Shown: positions 36,947 through 46,965, counted from the stretch's first letter. The stretch: DNA of 64,000 nt from Norana najaformis (GCA_964023275.1 OZ029914.1:12506341-12570340); one strand, 5' to 3'. The notes: generated from the sequence alone by a model not told the origin. Numbers and translations: made by a program.

Positions 36947-38560
36947 ACCAGCTTATTCACAAGCGCTGCTCAAGTCATTGATGTTTTCCAAAAATGCCAT
37001 GTGAAGAACAAAATCCGGTCAAGTTGCAGAAGACTCGAGAGAAAGAGAGGGGAACACAGGAGGGTTGTATTTAGGTTGAGAGAAATGGAAAGGCGGCGGG
37101 TTGGATGGGCCAGGGTAAGATTTCTACAAAAGTGAGACTTTAGTTTGAATGGAAAGCCTGTGGAGTTTTAGAAAGAGGGGTCTGAGACAGATGTTGAAGG
37201 GTGAACGACGGAGGGAACAGAGGAACGGGTAATTGAGAGAGGTCTTTTCAGAGCCTAGGTGGCATGGTATATGGATCGGTTAGAGAACTTAAAATGAATT
37301 GTTACTGAAGGATGGGCAAGTGTGAGGTAAGAGGATGAAGAGGTAGAACGGGGTGATTGGATGGTAAAGAGTTTGCGAAGATAAATTGGTTTGGAGTATT
37401 ACAGAGAGTCATAGGTTACAGAAAGAACTTTGAAATTAATGCATTCGAGAAGTTTCAGCCTGTGATGTAATAGGACTGATAATGGTGATGTTTGATTTTT
37501 GTTGAGAGCTCGTGTAAGTGAATTTTTGATGAATTGAAGACGTTTAATTTGAGTGGATTCAAGGTTAACAAAGAAAAGGAACTACAGCAGTCAAGCTTGG
37601 AATGTACTATAAAGTAAAACAGGTTGAGTCAGTTTTGAAATGGAGCATAGATCGAATAAGGCAAAGGTCAAGGATATGATTGAAACAGGTGCGCAAGATA
37701 TGAAGTGAATTAAAATCGAGAGATATGGGTAAAATGTTCATGCTAAGATTGCGAACAGTCGAATTAGACGTGTAAGTGAGAGTGGAGAAATTAGTTGATA
37801 TAAGTGGATGATCTTCAGAAATTCGTCGATATAGGTGGAATCTCCCTGTCTTTTAGTTAGGGATTTTCTTAATCTGATCTGTTAGACCTAGAACAATGAA
37901 TTCAGTTTTGACAGGGTTGGGGCAAAGTAGGCTAGAGGACATCCTTTTAGAGATTTGGCTGACATCATCAAACAAATTAGTCATGAATGAGCAATAGGAA
38001 CGTGGAGAGAAGAATATGAAGAGTTGAGTGTCATCAGCAGGAAGAAGGTGATCTACTGAAAAGGATTTTATGAGATAGCTCAACGGCGTAGGGCACAAAC
38101 TGAAGTGAAATGGCCCTAGGGCAGAACCTCGACGACACCACAAGAAGTGGGAGAGTTGCGAGCAAATCTTGCAGTTTACAAGGAAAAGGAGCGGCATGAC
38201 AAGTAAAACCGAAATCAACGAAGAGTAGTATCAGAGACGCCAAATCAGAAAGACGGTCGTTGAAGAAGTACGTCATGATCGATGGTGTCAAAAGCAGCTG
38301 AAATGTCGAGAAGACAGAGACAATAGACTTGCTGATGACTAATGGCAGATACTAATTTATTGTGTAGAGAGACAAGCAGAGTTTCAATGGAATGGTGTTA
38401 CTGAATCCAAATTTGTAGGGATTGAGAAGCGAGTTAGAAGAAAGGTGATATTTCATCCGGGCAAGGACAATGCGTGCGGTTACCTTAAGTATTAAATTAA
38501 GATTGACATAGGACGGTAAATAGAAGGTCTTCTGAGGCAAAATTTGGAATGCTTTGTATG
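36947..38560 (-). mobile_element. LINE family X, copy in duplication unit B
   Basis: Minus-strand frames give VTARIVLARMKYHLSSN, then SALGPFHFSLCPTPLSYLI and the catalytic-site residues ADDTQLFIF, followed by KTEFIVLG. These are reverse-transcriptase blocks of a CR1/L2-type LINE, spread over at least two frames. The 5' part and endonuclease are absent. It precedes copy B as its counterpart precedes copy A. Confidence 0.8.
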
Positions 38561-39241
38561 CAGACCTAACAATTTCCTCCATTTACCAGCTGCAATCGAC
38601 ATGTATTAAGCGCGATTGCATTGAAGATTCCGTGACATCAAGTCAAAATGAGTCACCGGGTTGCTTAGTTGTTTGTGATTGGCTGGCGACGCCATGCATG
38701 CAGGCGAGTTGACGACAACAGTGAATCTTGCCTATTTTTGTTTTTTTGGAAACGCATGTCACTGTTTTTCCCAAATAAACTACTTTTGGACGAGGGTTGC
38801 CAAACTAAGCCACGCCTTCTTAACTAATGGGACCAATAGTTTCAAAGGCCAAGGGAACTAAGCTATAAGGTGACAGGACGTTATCACACTTAGACGCCTT
38901 TCTTTCGTCTGCAATCCATCGGCTCTTGAAAGACATAAATCTTCCAGGCTTTATGTGACTGTAGCAACCCAGTAAGGCACCTTCCTTCCTCCCAAACAGT
39001 GAATTAAGAGGCGGTCCCAAGCATACTGTTTGTGAGCTAGAGTTGCTTCTGAGTATTCTGTCTGTGACAAAGAAGACCAGGCAGTTTGGGCAGATGCCCA
39101 AACATCTGTCGCACATTACACATCTCGCTGTACCTGAATCTGAAGGTTAAAAGGCAGGAAATGCTAGCAAGGATACGCGACGAGTCCCACGGCTGCCATC
39201 GTTTATTGTAAGAGAGGCTTACTAGACCAACTATCGATTAT

Positions 39242-39303
39242 CGAGATCCGAATTTTTTGTAGCTTCCATCACACAACTGAATCTCGATATTGGACTTTCA
39301 GCG
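39242..39303 (+). promoter_or_regulatory. conserved upstream/5'UTR block of copy B
   Basis: tttttgtagcttccatcaca and ctgaatctcgatattg precede the ATG, as in copies A and C. Similarity to them stops about 65 bases above the ATG because repeat P lies immediately upstream in this copy. Confidence 0.45.
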
Positions 39304-39364
39304 ATGGAACATATTCTGATACTTCTATCCATGGGCTTACTATTAAACGTCTTCAATAAATTGA
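39304..39364 (+). CDS. Ig receptor copy B, exon 1 (signal peptide)
   Basis: MEHILILLSMGLLLNVFNKL is a typical short hydrophobic leader. The exon is 61 bases and ends in phase 1 at GTAAGT, exactly as in copy A. It begins the most complete receptor model in the window: exons 39304-39364, 39715-40014, 40577-40900, 41315-41560, 41970-42065 and 42942 onward. With the NHL exon the coding sum is 1965 bases (654 residues); with the nearer stop it is 363 residues. Confidence 0.75.
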
Positions 39365-39714
39365 GTAAGTTTTAAAAATGTCCTATATTTTAATGACTTA
39401 GGATAATAATACTAAGCTCGCATGATTTTAAATGCTTTCATACAATGTAAAGAATTTCAAGTTGCAAATTAGGAACTGTTCTCGATAGAACGATGGCCAT
39501 CATGAAGTGGGCTTATATTATAGGCCTAAATGAAACATTTAAATATGGACAATTAAATCTGATGTTGGGATGAAGAACATTGAACCACGTGTACGACAAT
39601 ATAACGGAAAGCCATGATCCCTTCAGTGCGTAGGTGAGATTTTTATTTCATAGAAAGGGATGTGATAGTTACGTGACAGAAATTGTTAAATTATGTTGAA
39701 TTGCCGAATTTCAG

Positions 39715-40014
39715 ATGCAGAGTTGAATGTGATTCCTAGCGACACTGAAGTGATGGTTAACGATTCGACTTACATGAACTGTTCGACGTCTCTTGATGCG
39801 GATAAAGTCCACTGGCGTCATGGCAACAATTATGTTTACGCCGGAAGAGATATTCTACAATCGTATAACGTGAGGTTTTCGGTTGAAATTAACTCATCTA
39901 CAGGAACAAGCAATTTAGTTATTCGATCAGTCCAACCTTCGGATGCCGGACATTACGAATGCTTAGAGGATGAAGGGTTTGGAGAACAAAGATCGGCTCA
40001 GTTAATAGTGTTAA
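39715..40014 (+). CDS. Ig receptor copy B, exon 2 (Ig domain 1)
   Basis: A 300-base, phase 1-1 exon between a tttcag acceptor and a GTATGT donor. It encodes a V/I-set-like Ig domain: NCSTSLDADKVHWRHG, then VRFSVEINSS, LVIRSVQPSDAGHYEC and an LEDEGFGEQRSAQLIVL end strand. The first cysteine, core tryptophan and D-x-G-x-Y-x-C motif are all present. Several N-x-S/T glycosylation sites occur. It is the most strongly conserved part among the three copies and is probably the membrane-distal ligand-contact domain. Confidence 0.85.
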
Positions 40015-40576
40015 GTATGTTCATGTTTTGTCTTTTTAAAATTCAAAAGTGTTGTCTGCTAAGACCAAACAACAGGATACCAGAACACTCCAAGACACGA
40101 ACTGTCTCCTGTCAGAACACCATCAAGGCTGCCTGTCGCCAGATAGTTTTGTTCAGTTATTTCAAAAGGCCTCAGTAGTCTGGTTATAGATTCCAAATAC
40201 AGTTCTTGATTACTATTTCATGTACATGGTCATTCTGCTTTTATCGGAGGCAGACTTCCAACGGACAAACTCAATTATTCGGTTAATCATTCCAAGACTG
40301 TTGAAATCTCACATCACTTACATAATGCTTGCGAAATATGTCGACGAAAGCTTTTAGATTCTATTAAATAACTAGGTAATCACTCTATGTTGGCAAAATT
40401 TTGGCTATTAAAATATTTTTCGGAAAATCGCTATACTGGTAAACACGAAAATGAACTTGTTCAGGACAGGAGATTGCTAGAATTTTATAATTACCAAAAT
40501 GTCGTATTATGTCGAGCAATTTTAAGCGGATAGTCGGAAGAATTTCTGAAGATCTTGCAAATCTAATGCATTTTAG

Positions 40577-40900
40577 ATGATGATCCAGTCTGCAAATCCA
40601 GCATGCATTCAAGCGGAGTCATTGGACCAAATAACTGCGGAATAGAACCAGACGAAGTCAAACTTTCATGTAGCATTACATACCACGGCAACATTTTTCC
40701 AGTACTTCAATGGAAAGCGAGCGGAAAAAATCAAACCATTATAGAAGGACTGATCAACTTGACTTCCAATAAGAATGATGTCACCTATACATTAACGATG
40801 AAAAGTAGACTCGATCTAAATAACTCTTCGTTTATTTGCCAGACGACGAGAACTTCCAACAGAAACTACAGTTGTTCATCTGATGTCATCAAAATTTTAT
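40577..40900 (+). CDS. Ig receptor copy B, exon 3 (Ig domain 2)
   Basis: 324 bases, phase 1-1, acceptor cattttag and donor GTGAGT. It opens DDDP/NDDPVCKS, then the Ig core VKLSCSITYHG, LQWKASGKNQT and SSFICQTTR, with further cysteines near both ends (NNCGIE, NYSCSSD). The extra cysteines suggest a second disulfide within the domain. It is intact, unlike its copy A counterpart, which lacks two bases. Confidence 0.85.
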
Positions 40901-41114
40901 GTGAGTACTCATTTTCATCTGTCGTGAAACAGAGGCAGAGCATCATTAATGATCTTAGTTTATTGCTTTAATTGTTTACTGTTGTTCATTCACTTATGAG
41001 GTTAGGATAGACATCTATATGAACAAAATTTAATTTGTAATTATTAAATGATTAACTTGTATGGCTGTAGAAATTAGACTGTTTGAACTTTCAATACTAA
41101 AACGCACGTTTTCT

Positions 41115-41215
41115 AATTTAGAGGATAGCGATATACGAAGACCCGCAATCGTTGGATTACAGACCAAGTGCGCTACCGAATAGACCATCCTGTCGCGCCC
41201 ATTAGACCATTGCTT
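41115..41215 (-). repeat. tRNA-like/SINE insertion in intron 3 of copy B
   Basis: On the minus strand gggcgcgacaggatggtcta, ttcggtagcgcacttgg, tctgtaatccaa and tgcgggtc resemble a tRNA D-arm, an anticodon arm (loop possibly with GTA) and a degraded B box. The introns of A and C lack it and diverge from B exactly here. The T-arm does not pair, so it is not a functional tRNA. Confidence 0.35.
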
Positions 41216-41314
41216 TAAATACCAGAAATGGTTAATTTTCAGTTGCATTATTTCTGTAGCAGCATGTGTGAAATAATTTGATGCTTTAACGCTTTGGGTA
41301 TTTATTTTAATCAG

Positions 41315-41560
41315 ATGTCTTCGGCAACAAAGTAACAGTTAACATGACACTGAATGACGAAGTCAGTTGTTCCGCGAACACCAGCCAATCATGCAGTTAC
41401 AAATGGAAATGGTTCAGTGGCGATGATTTGATCACAGTGTCTAATGATCAGATTTTAAAACCGAATAAAGCTGGATGGCATCGATGCGAAGCGACGTGTT
41501 CTATAGGGAACAAATCATGTGCAGTGGAGCCCATGTATGCCAAGGTTAATTCAATTCCAG
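41315..41560 (+). CDS. Ig receptor copy B, exon 4 (Ig domain 3)
   Basis: 246 bases, phase 1-1, acceptor ttttaatcag and donor GTAAGA. It encodes VFGNKVTVNMTLNDEVSCSA, then YKWKWFSGD, ILKPNKAGWHRCEATCS and a short KVNSIPG exit. The spacing of the EVSC cysteine, KWKW tryptophan and AGWHRCEAT cysteine fits a compact C2/I-type Ig domain next to the membrane. No matching exon is seen for copy A; for copy C it would lie beyond the LINE at the window end. Confidence 0.8.
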
Positions 41561-41969
41561 GTAAGAGTATTTCAGTTCTATGATGGAATCTGGCTCTGAA
41601 TTTCGATGATCACCGCAATTTCTTTTCTTCCATGTGTTTGGGGGTCGCTCGTCATAAATAGCACTAATCTCTTGTATTTATTTTGAATTACAGGTGCTTT
41701 GATATTTAAATGTCTTGCGCTAAAATTTCTACTGAACGGGTTACTTTAAATTTTCTATTCTCAAACTATGCATTAAAAATCGACTGCTTTGTCACCCAAT
41801 TAGTTTTTTCTGGACTTAGCGGAAGATTTTTACACATGGAAAGTCTTTATCAGTCACTGTCGCTTAAAAATGGAAAAATCTGTTAATAAATATTTTAACC
41901 TCTGATTCAATTTATGAATGACAACATTATTTTCTGAACGTAATGGAGGAGTAAACTTTCTTATTTTAG

Positions 41970-42065
41970 CTACGACCAGACACACAGAGTTGCCATTATT
42001 GGTCTTGATTGCTCTACCAGTTATTATATCAATCGGTGTGGTCATATATCGCTGGAGGAAAAAGA
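41970..42065 (+). CDS. Ig receptor copy B, exon 5 (transmembrane segment)
   Basis: 96 bases, phase 1-1, acceptor ttattttag and donor GTATGT. It encodes TRHTELPLLVLIALPVIISI then GVVIYRWRKK: about 22 hydrophobic residues followed by a basic stop-transfer. This makes the product a type I membrane receptor with three extracellular Ig domains. There are no charged residues inside the membrane span that would suggest pairing with an adaptor. Confidence 0.8.
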
Positions 42066-42394
42066 GTATGTAGAAGCTTAATTACTTAGACATTAAACTT
42101 CTTGGATAATGCTTTTAGTAGTTTTCATAACACAGCCACCATAAACAAGAGAGTTACCAATCTTAACACCTTAGCCACTTTCTCTTTTTACCATTCTGAA
42201 AGTGTGCGTGTCTCTTTTTGCATCTTTGCGTGACGTACTTACGGAGGTTGGTATGGAAGGGAATATAGTTTGGTGGTGCAATACAGACAGCTGGTGAATG
42301 ACGAACTCAGCTACTCTACGATGAAGATTTGATGCTCAGTCTACTTCAGTCTTCCCAGGATCCGACAAGCACAATCTGCACTAGTTACTAATAT

Positions 42395-43360
42395 AGCGAC
42401 CTATTTAGAGATAGTTTTTGAAGCATAACTTCTATCTTATGGACACTATCTACTTCTCTACATTCTACATTTCTGCACTTGATTGTGGTAGGTTAATATA
42501 GGGTTGTAACGAATATAGCCACGTTGGGTGTTCGGTTATCCGAAAGTGACCAAGCCTAGTTTCATCCTTGAAATTCTAAATTCTTCTTTTGCTGAGCTTA
42601 TAATGAACCAACATTGATTACTTCGTTCGATGATTGTGAGCAGCCAATGTCAGATAGTTGCCTCATAAATCCTCAATGTTTACTTATAAAATACTGTAGA
42701 TTTTTTCTGCATAATTCTACACATTTTCAGATCGACATATTTTTGTTTAATCTGTTCATTATATTTAGTATATCAGTTTGAAAATCAAGAGAAATGAACA
42801 GATAAGGCCTAGAGAAAGTCGTGTAAAATATGCCTTTATAATTCTGTTGTAGCCATATCTCCTCTTATCAAGAATGATTTCTAATAATCTTTCCATGCAC
42901 AGTGACTGATACTAATAACAATTTCCGCATTTTATTGTTAGAACTAGAACGAAAAGCTGAAGGAGAACCAGACCAAGAGCTACAAAGACTAATCGGTACG
43001 GGTTAAACCTATAAATTAATGATGGCTAACGATGTTATAATTGATTAGTCTGTTATATCACAAAAGTTCTCATCAAGGTTATTCAACATTGTCCAGTTTT
43101 CTTGTCTACGATTGTGCTAGTTATCATTTTACCTTTTCAATGCAGTGCAATATTTAACAGCATTGTTTAAACTATCCCAGTTTTGAAACTAATTTATGAA
43201 AACTCTCGGATATTTTTGGGGGCACTGCATTTCATTTCCCTGCACCTGATTGTGGTAGGTTCATATGAGTCTGGTCTTTGTATAGCCACGTTGCGTTTTA
43301 GGTGGCTCACAAGCCTCCAAGCTTCATATTATTATTTAAGTTCAATGTAAAATACCTTCT
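42395..43360. repeat. intron block duplicated about 760 bp apart
   Basis: gattgtggtaggtt, atagccacgttg and caagc(c)t...ttcat recur at 42483-42580 and 43245-43330 in direct orientation. The charged tail exon at 42942 lies between them, which hints at local duplication of this intron. Confidence 0.5.
42942..43006 (+). CDS. Ig receptor copy B, exon 6 (charged cytoplasmic tail; terminal or spliced onward)
   Basis: Acceptor ttattgttag is followed in phase 1 by LERKAEGEPDQELQRLIGTG and a TAA at 43004-43006. Alternatively a GTACGG donor at 42996 ends the exon at 42995 in phase 1, the phase of every other junction and of the acceptor before the NHL exon at 47286. No AATAAA lies in the next 600 bases (one ATTAAA near 43452), which mildly favours onward splicing. 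The donor is weak, so both forms, or alternative splicing between them, are possible. The tail is acidic/basic and has no tyrosine motif. Confidence 0.6.
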
Positions 43361-43617
43361 CTTAGAATACACTTTTAGAGTCTTCTTTCAAATCGGACTC
43401 TCTGGCATCAAACGATTTAAATAAGGCATACAATACAGGAGCTTAATGTACATTAAAACGAACTGAGCGTCGTTTCCTCCAAATATTAAAATCTGATAGG
43501 CAAGAAAATGTTGTTTTAATTTGGTCCGGCCTGTTCCTGTCTCAGTGCCCTCCAAACGTCTCAGTTCGAAAAAATACAGTAATTTCTCTGTGTCTCTTTC
43601 ATTTCAGCCAATAATTT

Positions 43618-43745
43618 CACTGGCCAACAAAAAAAATTTTTTTTCTTGTTGCCTTCGGTTTTAGACCTGTTCTTGGGGTAATTTTGGGCGCTGATTCAGA
43701 AAATGTCATTGGATTGAGTGCATCAGGTCTAGTTTCTGAGATATC
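43618..43745. repeat. left terminal inverted repeat of the transposon
   Basis: Pairs with 46140-46259. It contains a tract of a then t (aaaaaaaattttttt) not present in the right end. Confidence 0.75.
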
Positions 43746-44222
43746 GTCGATTTTGTAAAGAAAACCCAGTCCACTCTTTAAACGATGTCTTTGGCAAAAC
43801 TAAAATGTCATAATAAGCTTTATTTATGGCTAATTATAATTCTTGCTGATTCATATAATGCCTACATCCTTATAATGTAAAATCAGCATATCTTGCCGCG
43901 TGCTGAGATATTGCTGATTCAACGAAATAACTATTCCGTAGCCTACAGCTTACTCAGCACTAAATTCATGGCCTCATTTAGAATTTATTTGTGCTTATAC
44001 AGCGTTTCATGGTTTCGAACTTTGTAAATAGATTATGCTGAAGTCAGCATTTATAGCCTATATAAACCGCCTCCTGAAAGCTAGAGCAGCCGCAGTCGTC
44101 TTAGGGCATATTAAGAGTTGGTCGCAAGAACAATCTGTGAATGTGAGCATTAAATAACTACATGTTCTTACAATTTTTTAGGTTAGTCATTTAATTCCTC
44201 AGATGCGAACATCCTTAAGGTT

Positions 44223-45926
44223 ATGGCTACTTCCAGACGGAGCTGCATTAACCATCCAGACATATTCTGCTACATTTGTGGGGAATACACACTAAAAGCA
44301 AACAGGAAACCGATTTCTGAGTTTGTAAAAAGAGCATATGTAGGTTATTTTGGTGTCAAACTTGGAGATCGAGATAAGCAATGGGCTCCTCATTCAGTAT
44401 GCAAAACTTGTATTGAACAATTGTGCCACTGGACAATTGGAAAGAGAAGCTGCCTGAAATTTGGTGTACCGATGGTTTGGAGGGAACAGATAAACCACTT
44501 CGACGACTGTTACTTTTGTATGGTTAATATCATAGGCATCAATCGAAATAATCGTCACAAGTTGTCTTACCCTGATATACCTTCAGCCAGGAGACCTGTT
44601 CCGCATTCGGATATTGTACCAGTTCCACCTTTTCGCGAACTACCTCAGCTCTCAGACGATGACACTTGCATGTCCAATATCGGACAAGATGACGAAAGTG
44701 AAGAAAGTGGGGGCAGTGACAGTGATTTCCAATCAACTTCACACAGTGAACGTTTTGACCAAAAAGAGTTGAGTGATCTGATCAGGGACTTAAATCTTTC
44801 CAAAGAGTCCTCTGAATTGCTTGCGTCCAGACTAAAGGAAAAGAATGCACTTCAGCCTGGAACGAAAATTACAATTTATAGAAACAGAGAAAAGGATTTG
44901 CTGCCATTCTTTACCGAAGACAACAACCTAGTATTCTGTAATGACATCAGCAACTTATTGAAGAAAATTGGTCTGTCGGATTACAGCCCAGATGAGTGGC
45001 GTCTTTTTATCGACAGTTCAAAACGTTGTCTGAAATGTGTGCTTTTAAATAACGGCAACAAATTTGGTTCTATTCCAATCGGTCACTCCACCAGGATGAA
45101 AGAAGAGTACAATGCCATCTCTTTAGTACTGGAAAAGATAAAATACAAAGAACATCAATGGGTAATTTGTGTAGACTTGAAGATGGTAAATTTCCTCCTT
45201 GGTCAACAAAGTGGCTACACAAAGTATCCCTGCTTTTTGTGTCTTTGGGACAGTAGAGCCAAGCATGAACATTGGACAAGAAAAGATTGGCCTTCGAGGA
45301 AAGACATGGTGGTTGGAGCTCAAAATGTAATCAAGGAATCTTTGGTGGCACGAGATAGGATCATACTGCCACCACTACATATAAAGCTAGGCCTGATGAA
45401 ACAATTTGTCAGGGCTTTGAATAAAGAAGGTTCATGCTTCGAATACATAGTACACAAGTTACCAGGAATTACAATGGAAAAATTGAAGGCTGGAATCTTC
45501 GATGGTCCACAGATCAGGCAACTTATGAATGACCCACTTTTCATACCATCAATGAATGAAATCGAATCTTGTGCCTGGTCTTCCTTTGTTCTTGTAACTA
45601 AAAATTTTCTTGGCAACAAGAAGGCAGACAATTATGCACAACTAGTAGAGGATATGCTTCTTCATTTCAACAAGCTTGGCTGCAACATGAACATTAAAGT
45701 CCATTATCTCCACAGTCACTTAGATCGCTTTCCAGAGAATCTTGGTGACTTCAGCGAAGAGCAAGGTGAAAGATTTCACCAAGACATCAAAACAATGGAA
45801 AATCTATATCAAGGAAGATGGGATGCACACATGATGGCAGACTATTGGTGGAATATTATGCGCGATTGTTCCGGCAGATGCCACACTCGGAAATCGTACA
45901 AAAGGAGCTTCTTCGGTGTCGAATGA
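44223..45926 (+). CDS. transposase-like zinc-finger protein of the CACTGG transposon, 567 aa
   Basis: A single-exon, uninterrupted ORF from ATG. CxxC pairs at residues 16-19, 60-63 and 96-99 suggest an N-terminal zinc-binding module. An acidic Ser-rich linker (about 145-180) follows. The larger C-terminal part has a D in VICVDLKMVNFLLG (about residue 317), a CxxC in KYPCFLCLWDSR, LPPLHIKLGLMKQFVRAL, and a conserved-looking EEQGERFHQDIK glutamate region. This layout fits an RNaseH-fold DDE transposase, but I recognise only the general family of intronless proteins found in many invertebrates. Its position between matched inverted repeats makes transposase the best role. An intact frame suggests recent activity or domestication. 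Confidence 0.7.
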   Translation: MATSRRSCINHPDIFCYICGEYTLKANRKPISEFVKRAYVGYFGVKLGDRDKQWAPHSVCKTCIEQLCHWTIGKRSCLKFGVPMVWREQINHFDDCYFCMVNIIGINRNNRHKLSYPDIPSARRPVPHSDIVPVPPFRELPQLSDDDTCMSNIGQDDESEESGGSDSDFQSTSHSERFDQKELSDLIRDLNLSKESSELLASRLKEKNALQPGTKITIYRNREKDLLPFFTEDNNLVFCNDISNLLKKIGLSDYSPDEWRLFIDSSKRCLKCVLLNNGNKFGSIPIGHSTRMKEEYNAISLVLEKIKYKEHQWVICVDLKMVNFLLGQQSGYTKYPCFLCLWDSRAKHEHWTRKDWPSRKDMVVGAQNVIKESLVARDRIILPPLHIKLGLMKQFVRALNKEGSCFEYIVHKLPGITMEKLKAGIFDGPQIRQLMNDPLFIPSMNEIESCAWSSFVLVTKNFLGNKKADNYAQLVEDMLLHFNKLGCNMNIKVHYLHSHLDRFPENLGDFSEEQGERFHQDIKTMENLYQGRWDAHMMADYWWNIMRDCSGRCHTRKSYKRSFFGVE

Positions 45927-46139
45927 CTTGAAATTTTTATAACAAACTTGTTCTGTTTGGTATCATATAAGTACAGTTTCAGGTACTACCATTTTATTTT
46001 AAGTATTTGTATTATTATGTTTATTTAGTGTATCACATAATAAATTGAGCACTACATAATTATAGCTATAGCCTTATGTTTTATGGGCGAGCAGAGGCAA
46101 GGACTGAGCAGAGGCAAGGACTGGTATATGGCATAATGT

Positions 46140-46259
46140 TCTATATCTCGAAAACTAGACCTGCTGGGAGAAAACTGGTGCCTTTTCTGGAATCAGCAGG
46201 TCAAATATACCCAGAAACAGTTCTAACATTTGAGGCAACAAATTATGTGTTGGCCAGTG
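46140..46259. repeat. right terminal inverted repeat of the transposon
   Basis: Reverse complement of the left end; ends tggccagtg at 46259. Confidence 0.75.
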
Positions 46260-46261
46260 TT

Positions 46262-46515
46262 TTCTTTCCTCTAACTGTAACTTTCTTTCATCTGCCTCAC
46301 TTTTAGCCTTCTATCTTCTGCTTCTGCCTGTAACTTTCTTTCTGCAGCCTCATCTTCAGCTTTTAACTTTCTGTCCTCAGCCTCTAATTTAAATTTAGCC
46401 AGCTCAAATTCTCTCTCCTCTTTTCTGTTGTCTTTCCGCCTCCTCTTTTTCGTTTTGGGCCTTAATTCCCATTTGTCTAACTTTTAGACGCCAATCTTCC
46501 ATATCCACCTTTTTC
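46262..46515 (-). pseudogene. Glu/Lys-rich coiled-coil coding relic interrupted by the transposon
   Basis: Minus-strand frames encode MEDWRLKVRQMG, then LAKFKLEAEDRKLKAEDEAA and ERKLQAEAEDRR: heptad-like charged helix as found in gag-like or host coiled-coil proteins. At least two frameshifts are present. The same type of residues continues on the far side of the transposon (minus strand, 43617 down to about 43560). The two halves are in frame if one TTT copy is removed. The relic is therefore older than the transposon. Its protein family is not recognised. Confidence 0.5.
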
Positions 46516-46780
46516 GGGGATATTAATTTAGATGAAGCTTTTTGTAATTATATTTTACTCAAGGCCTTTGTCTCGTGAAAAGTCATTGTTAAATGTTGGC
46601 CTTTCTTGAGAGGCCTTTAAATTACAATATTTCTTCTGCATCAATTGAACACTGAGAGAAACTACTTTCCGTTGAAAGAGACTAAATGAGGAAACCCCAT
46701 TTCGCAATCAAAAGGCGTTCCATGTTCTGAGATCATCTCAGAAATACACTTAAGTTGTCGCTTAGACCTATACTTAATCG

Positions 46781-46965
46781 TAATCGTAATCTCAATAATT
46801 TCTAAAGCTAAGCGCAGAGCAGATACTGCTCACTCACAAGCGCTGCTTCAAGTCAGATGGGTTAACCAGAGATGTCATAGGAACAACAAAGTACGGTTGC
46901 CAGAAGACCAGAAAGAGGGGACAGAGGAGCTGTTACGGGGTTGTGTTTAGATTGAGAGAAATCGA
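46781..46965 (-). mobile_element. LINE family X 3' end
   Basis: taatcgtaatcgtaatctca, aagctaagcgcagagcag, acaagcgctgcttcaagtca and ttgtgtttagattgagagaa match the 3' regions at 16236, 24120 and 36947. Confidence 0.65.

Larger units (their letters stand above)
36535..41100 (+). repeat. segmental duplication, unit B (repeat S + LINE X + Ig gene copy B)
   Basis: Collinear with unit A (23650-29460). The block near 38740-39000 (gggaccaatagtttc, ggtgacaggacgttatcacac, cggctcttgaaagacat) matches 26290-26560. It retains LINE sequence deleted from A and lacks the LTR-containing insertion of A. Part of repeat P replaces the A-type upstream region at 38990-39200. Confidence 0.75.
43618..46259 (+). mobile_element. 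DNA transposon with CACTGG termini and intact transposase-like ORF
   Basis: The ends are inverted repeats of about 120 bases: cactggccaaca at 43618 and tggccagtg ending at 46259. Inner blocks (gctgattc(c)agaaaa, aggtctagttt, gagatat) also match in inverse order. Flanks read aattt and ttttc, allowing a TTT 3-bp target duplication. CAC ends and 3-bp duplications are typical of the CACTA/EnSpm group of the CMC superfamily; assignment rests on that, not on a search. It carries one 567-codon ORF and lies in the presumed intron between exon 6 and the NHL exon, same strand as the gene. Confidence 0.8.

Noticed and set aside
43607-43617. Possible exon start after tttcatttcag just left of the transposon
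   Set aside because: Only 11 bases remain before the transposon, and the same bases are explained by the minus-strand coiled-coil relic.
45070-45631. Minus-strand open frames inside the transposase-like gene
   Set aside because: Shadows of the intact 567-codon plus-strand ORF.
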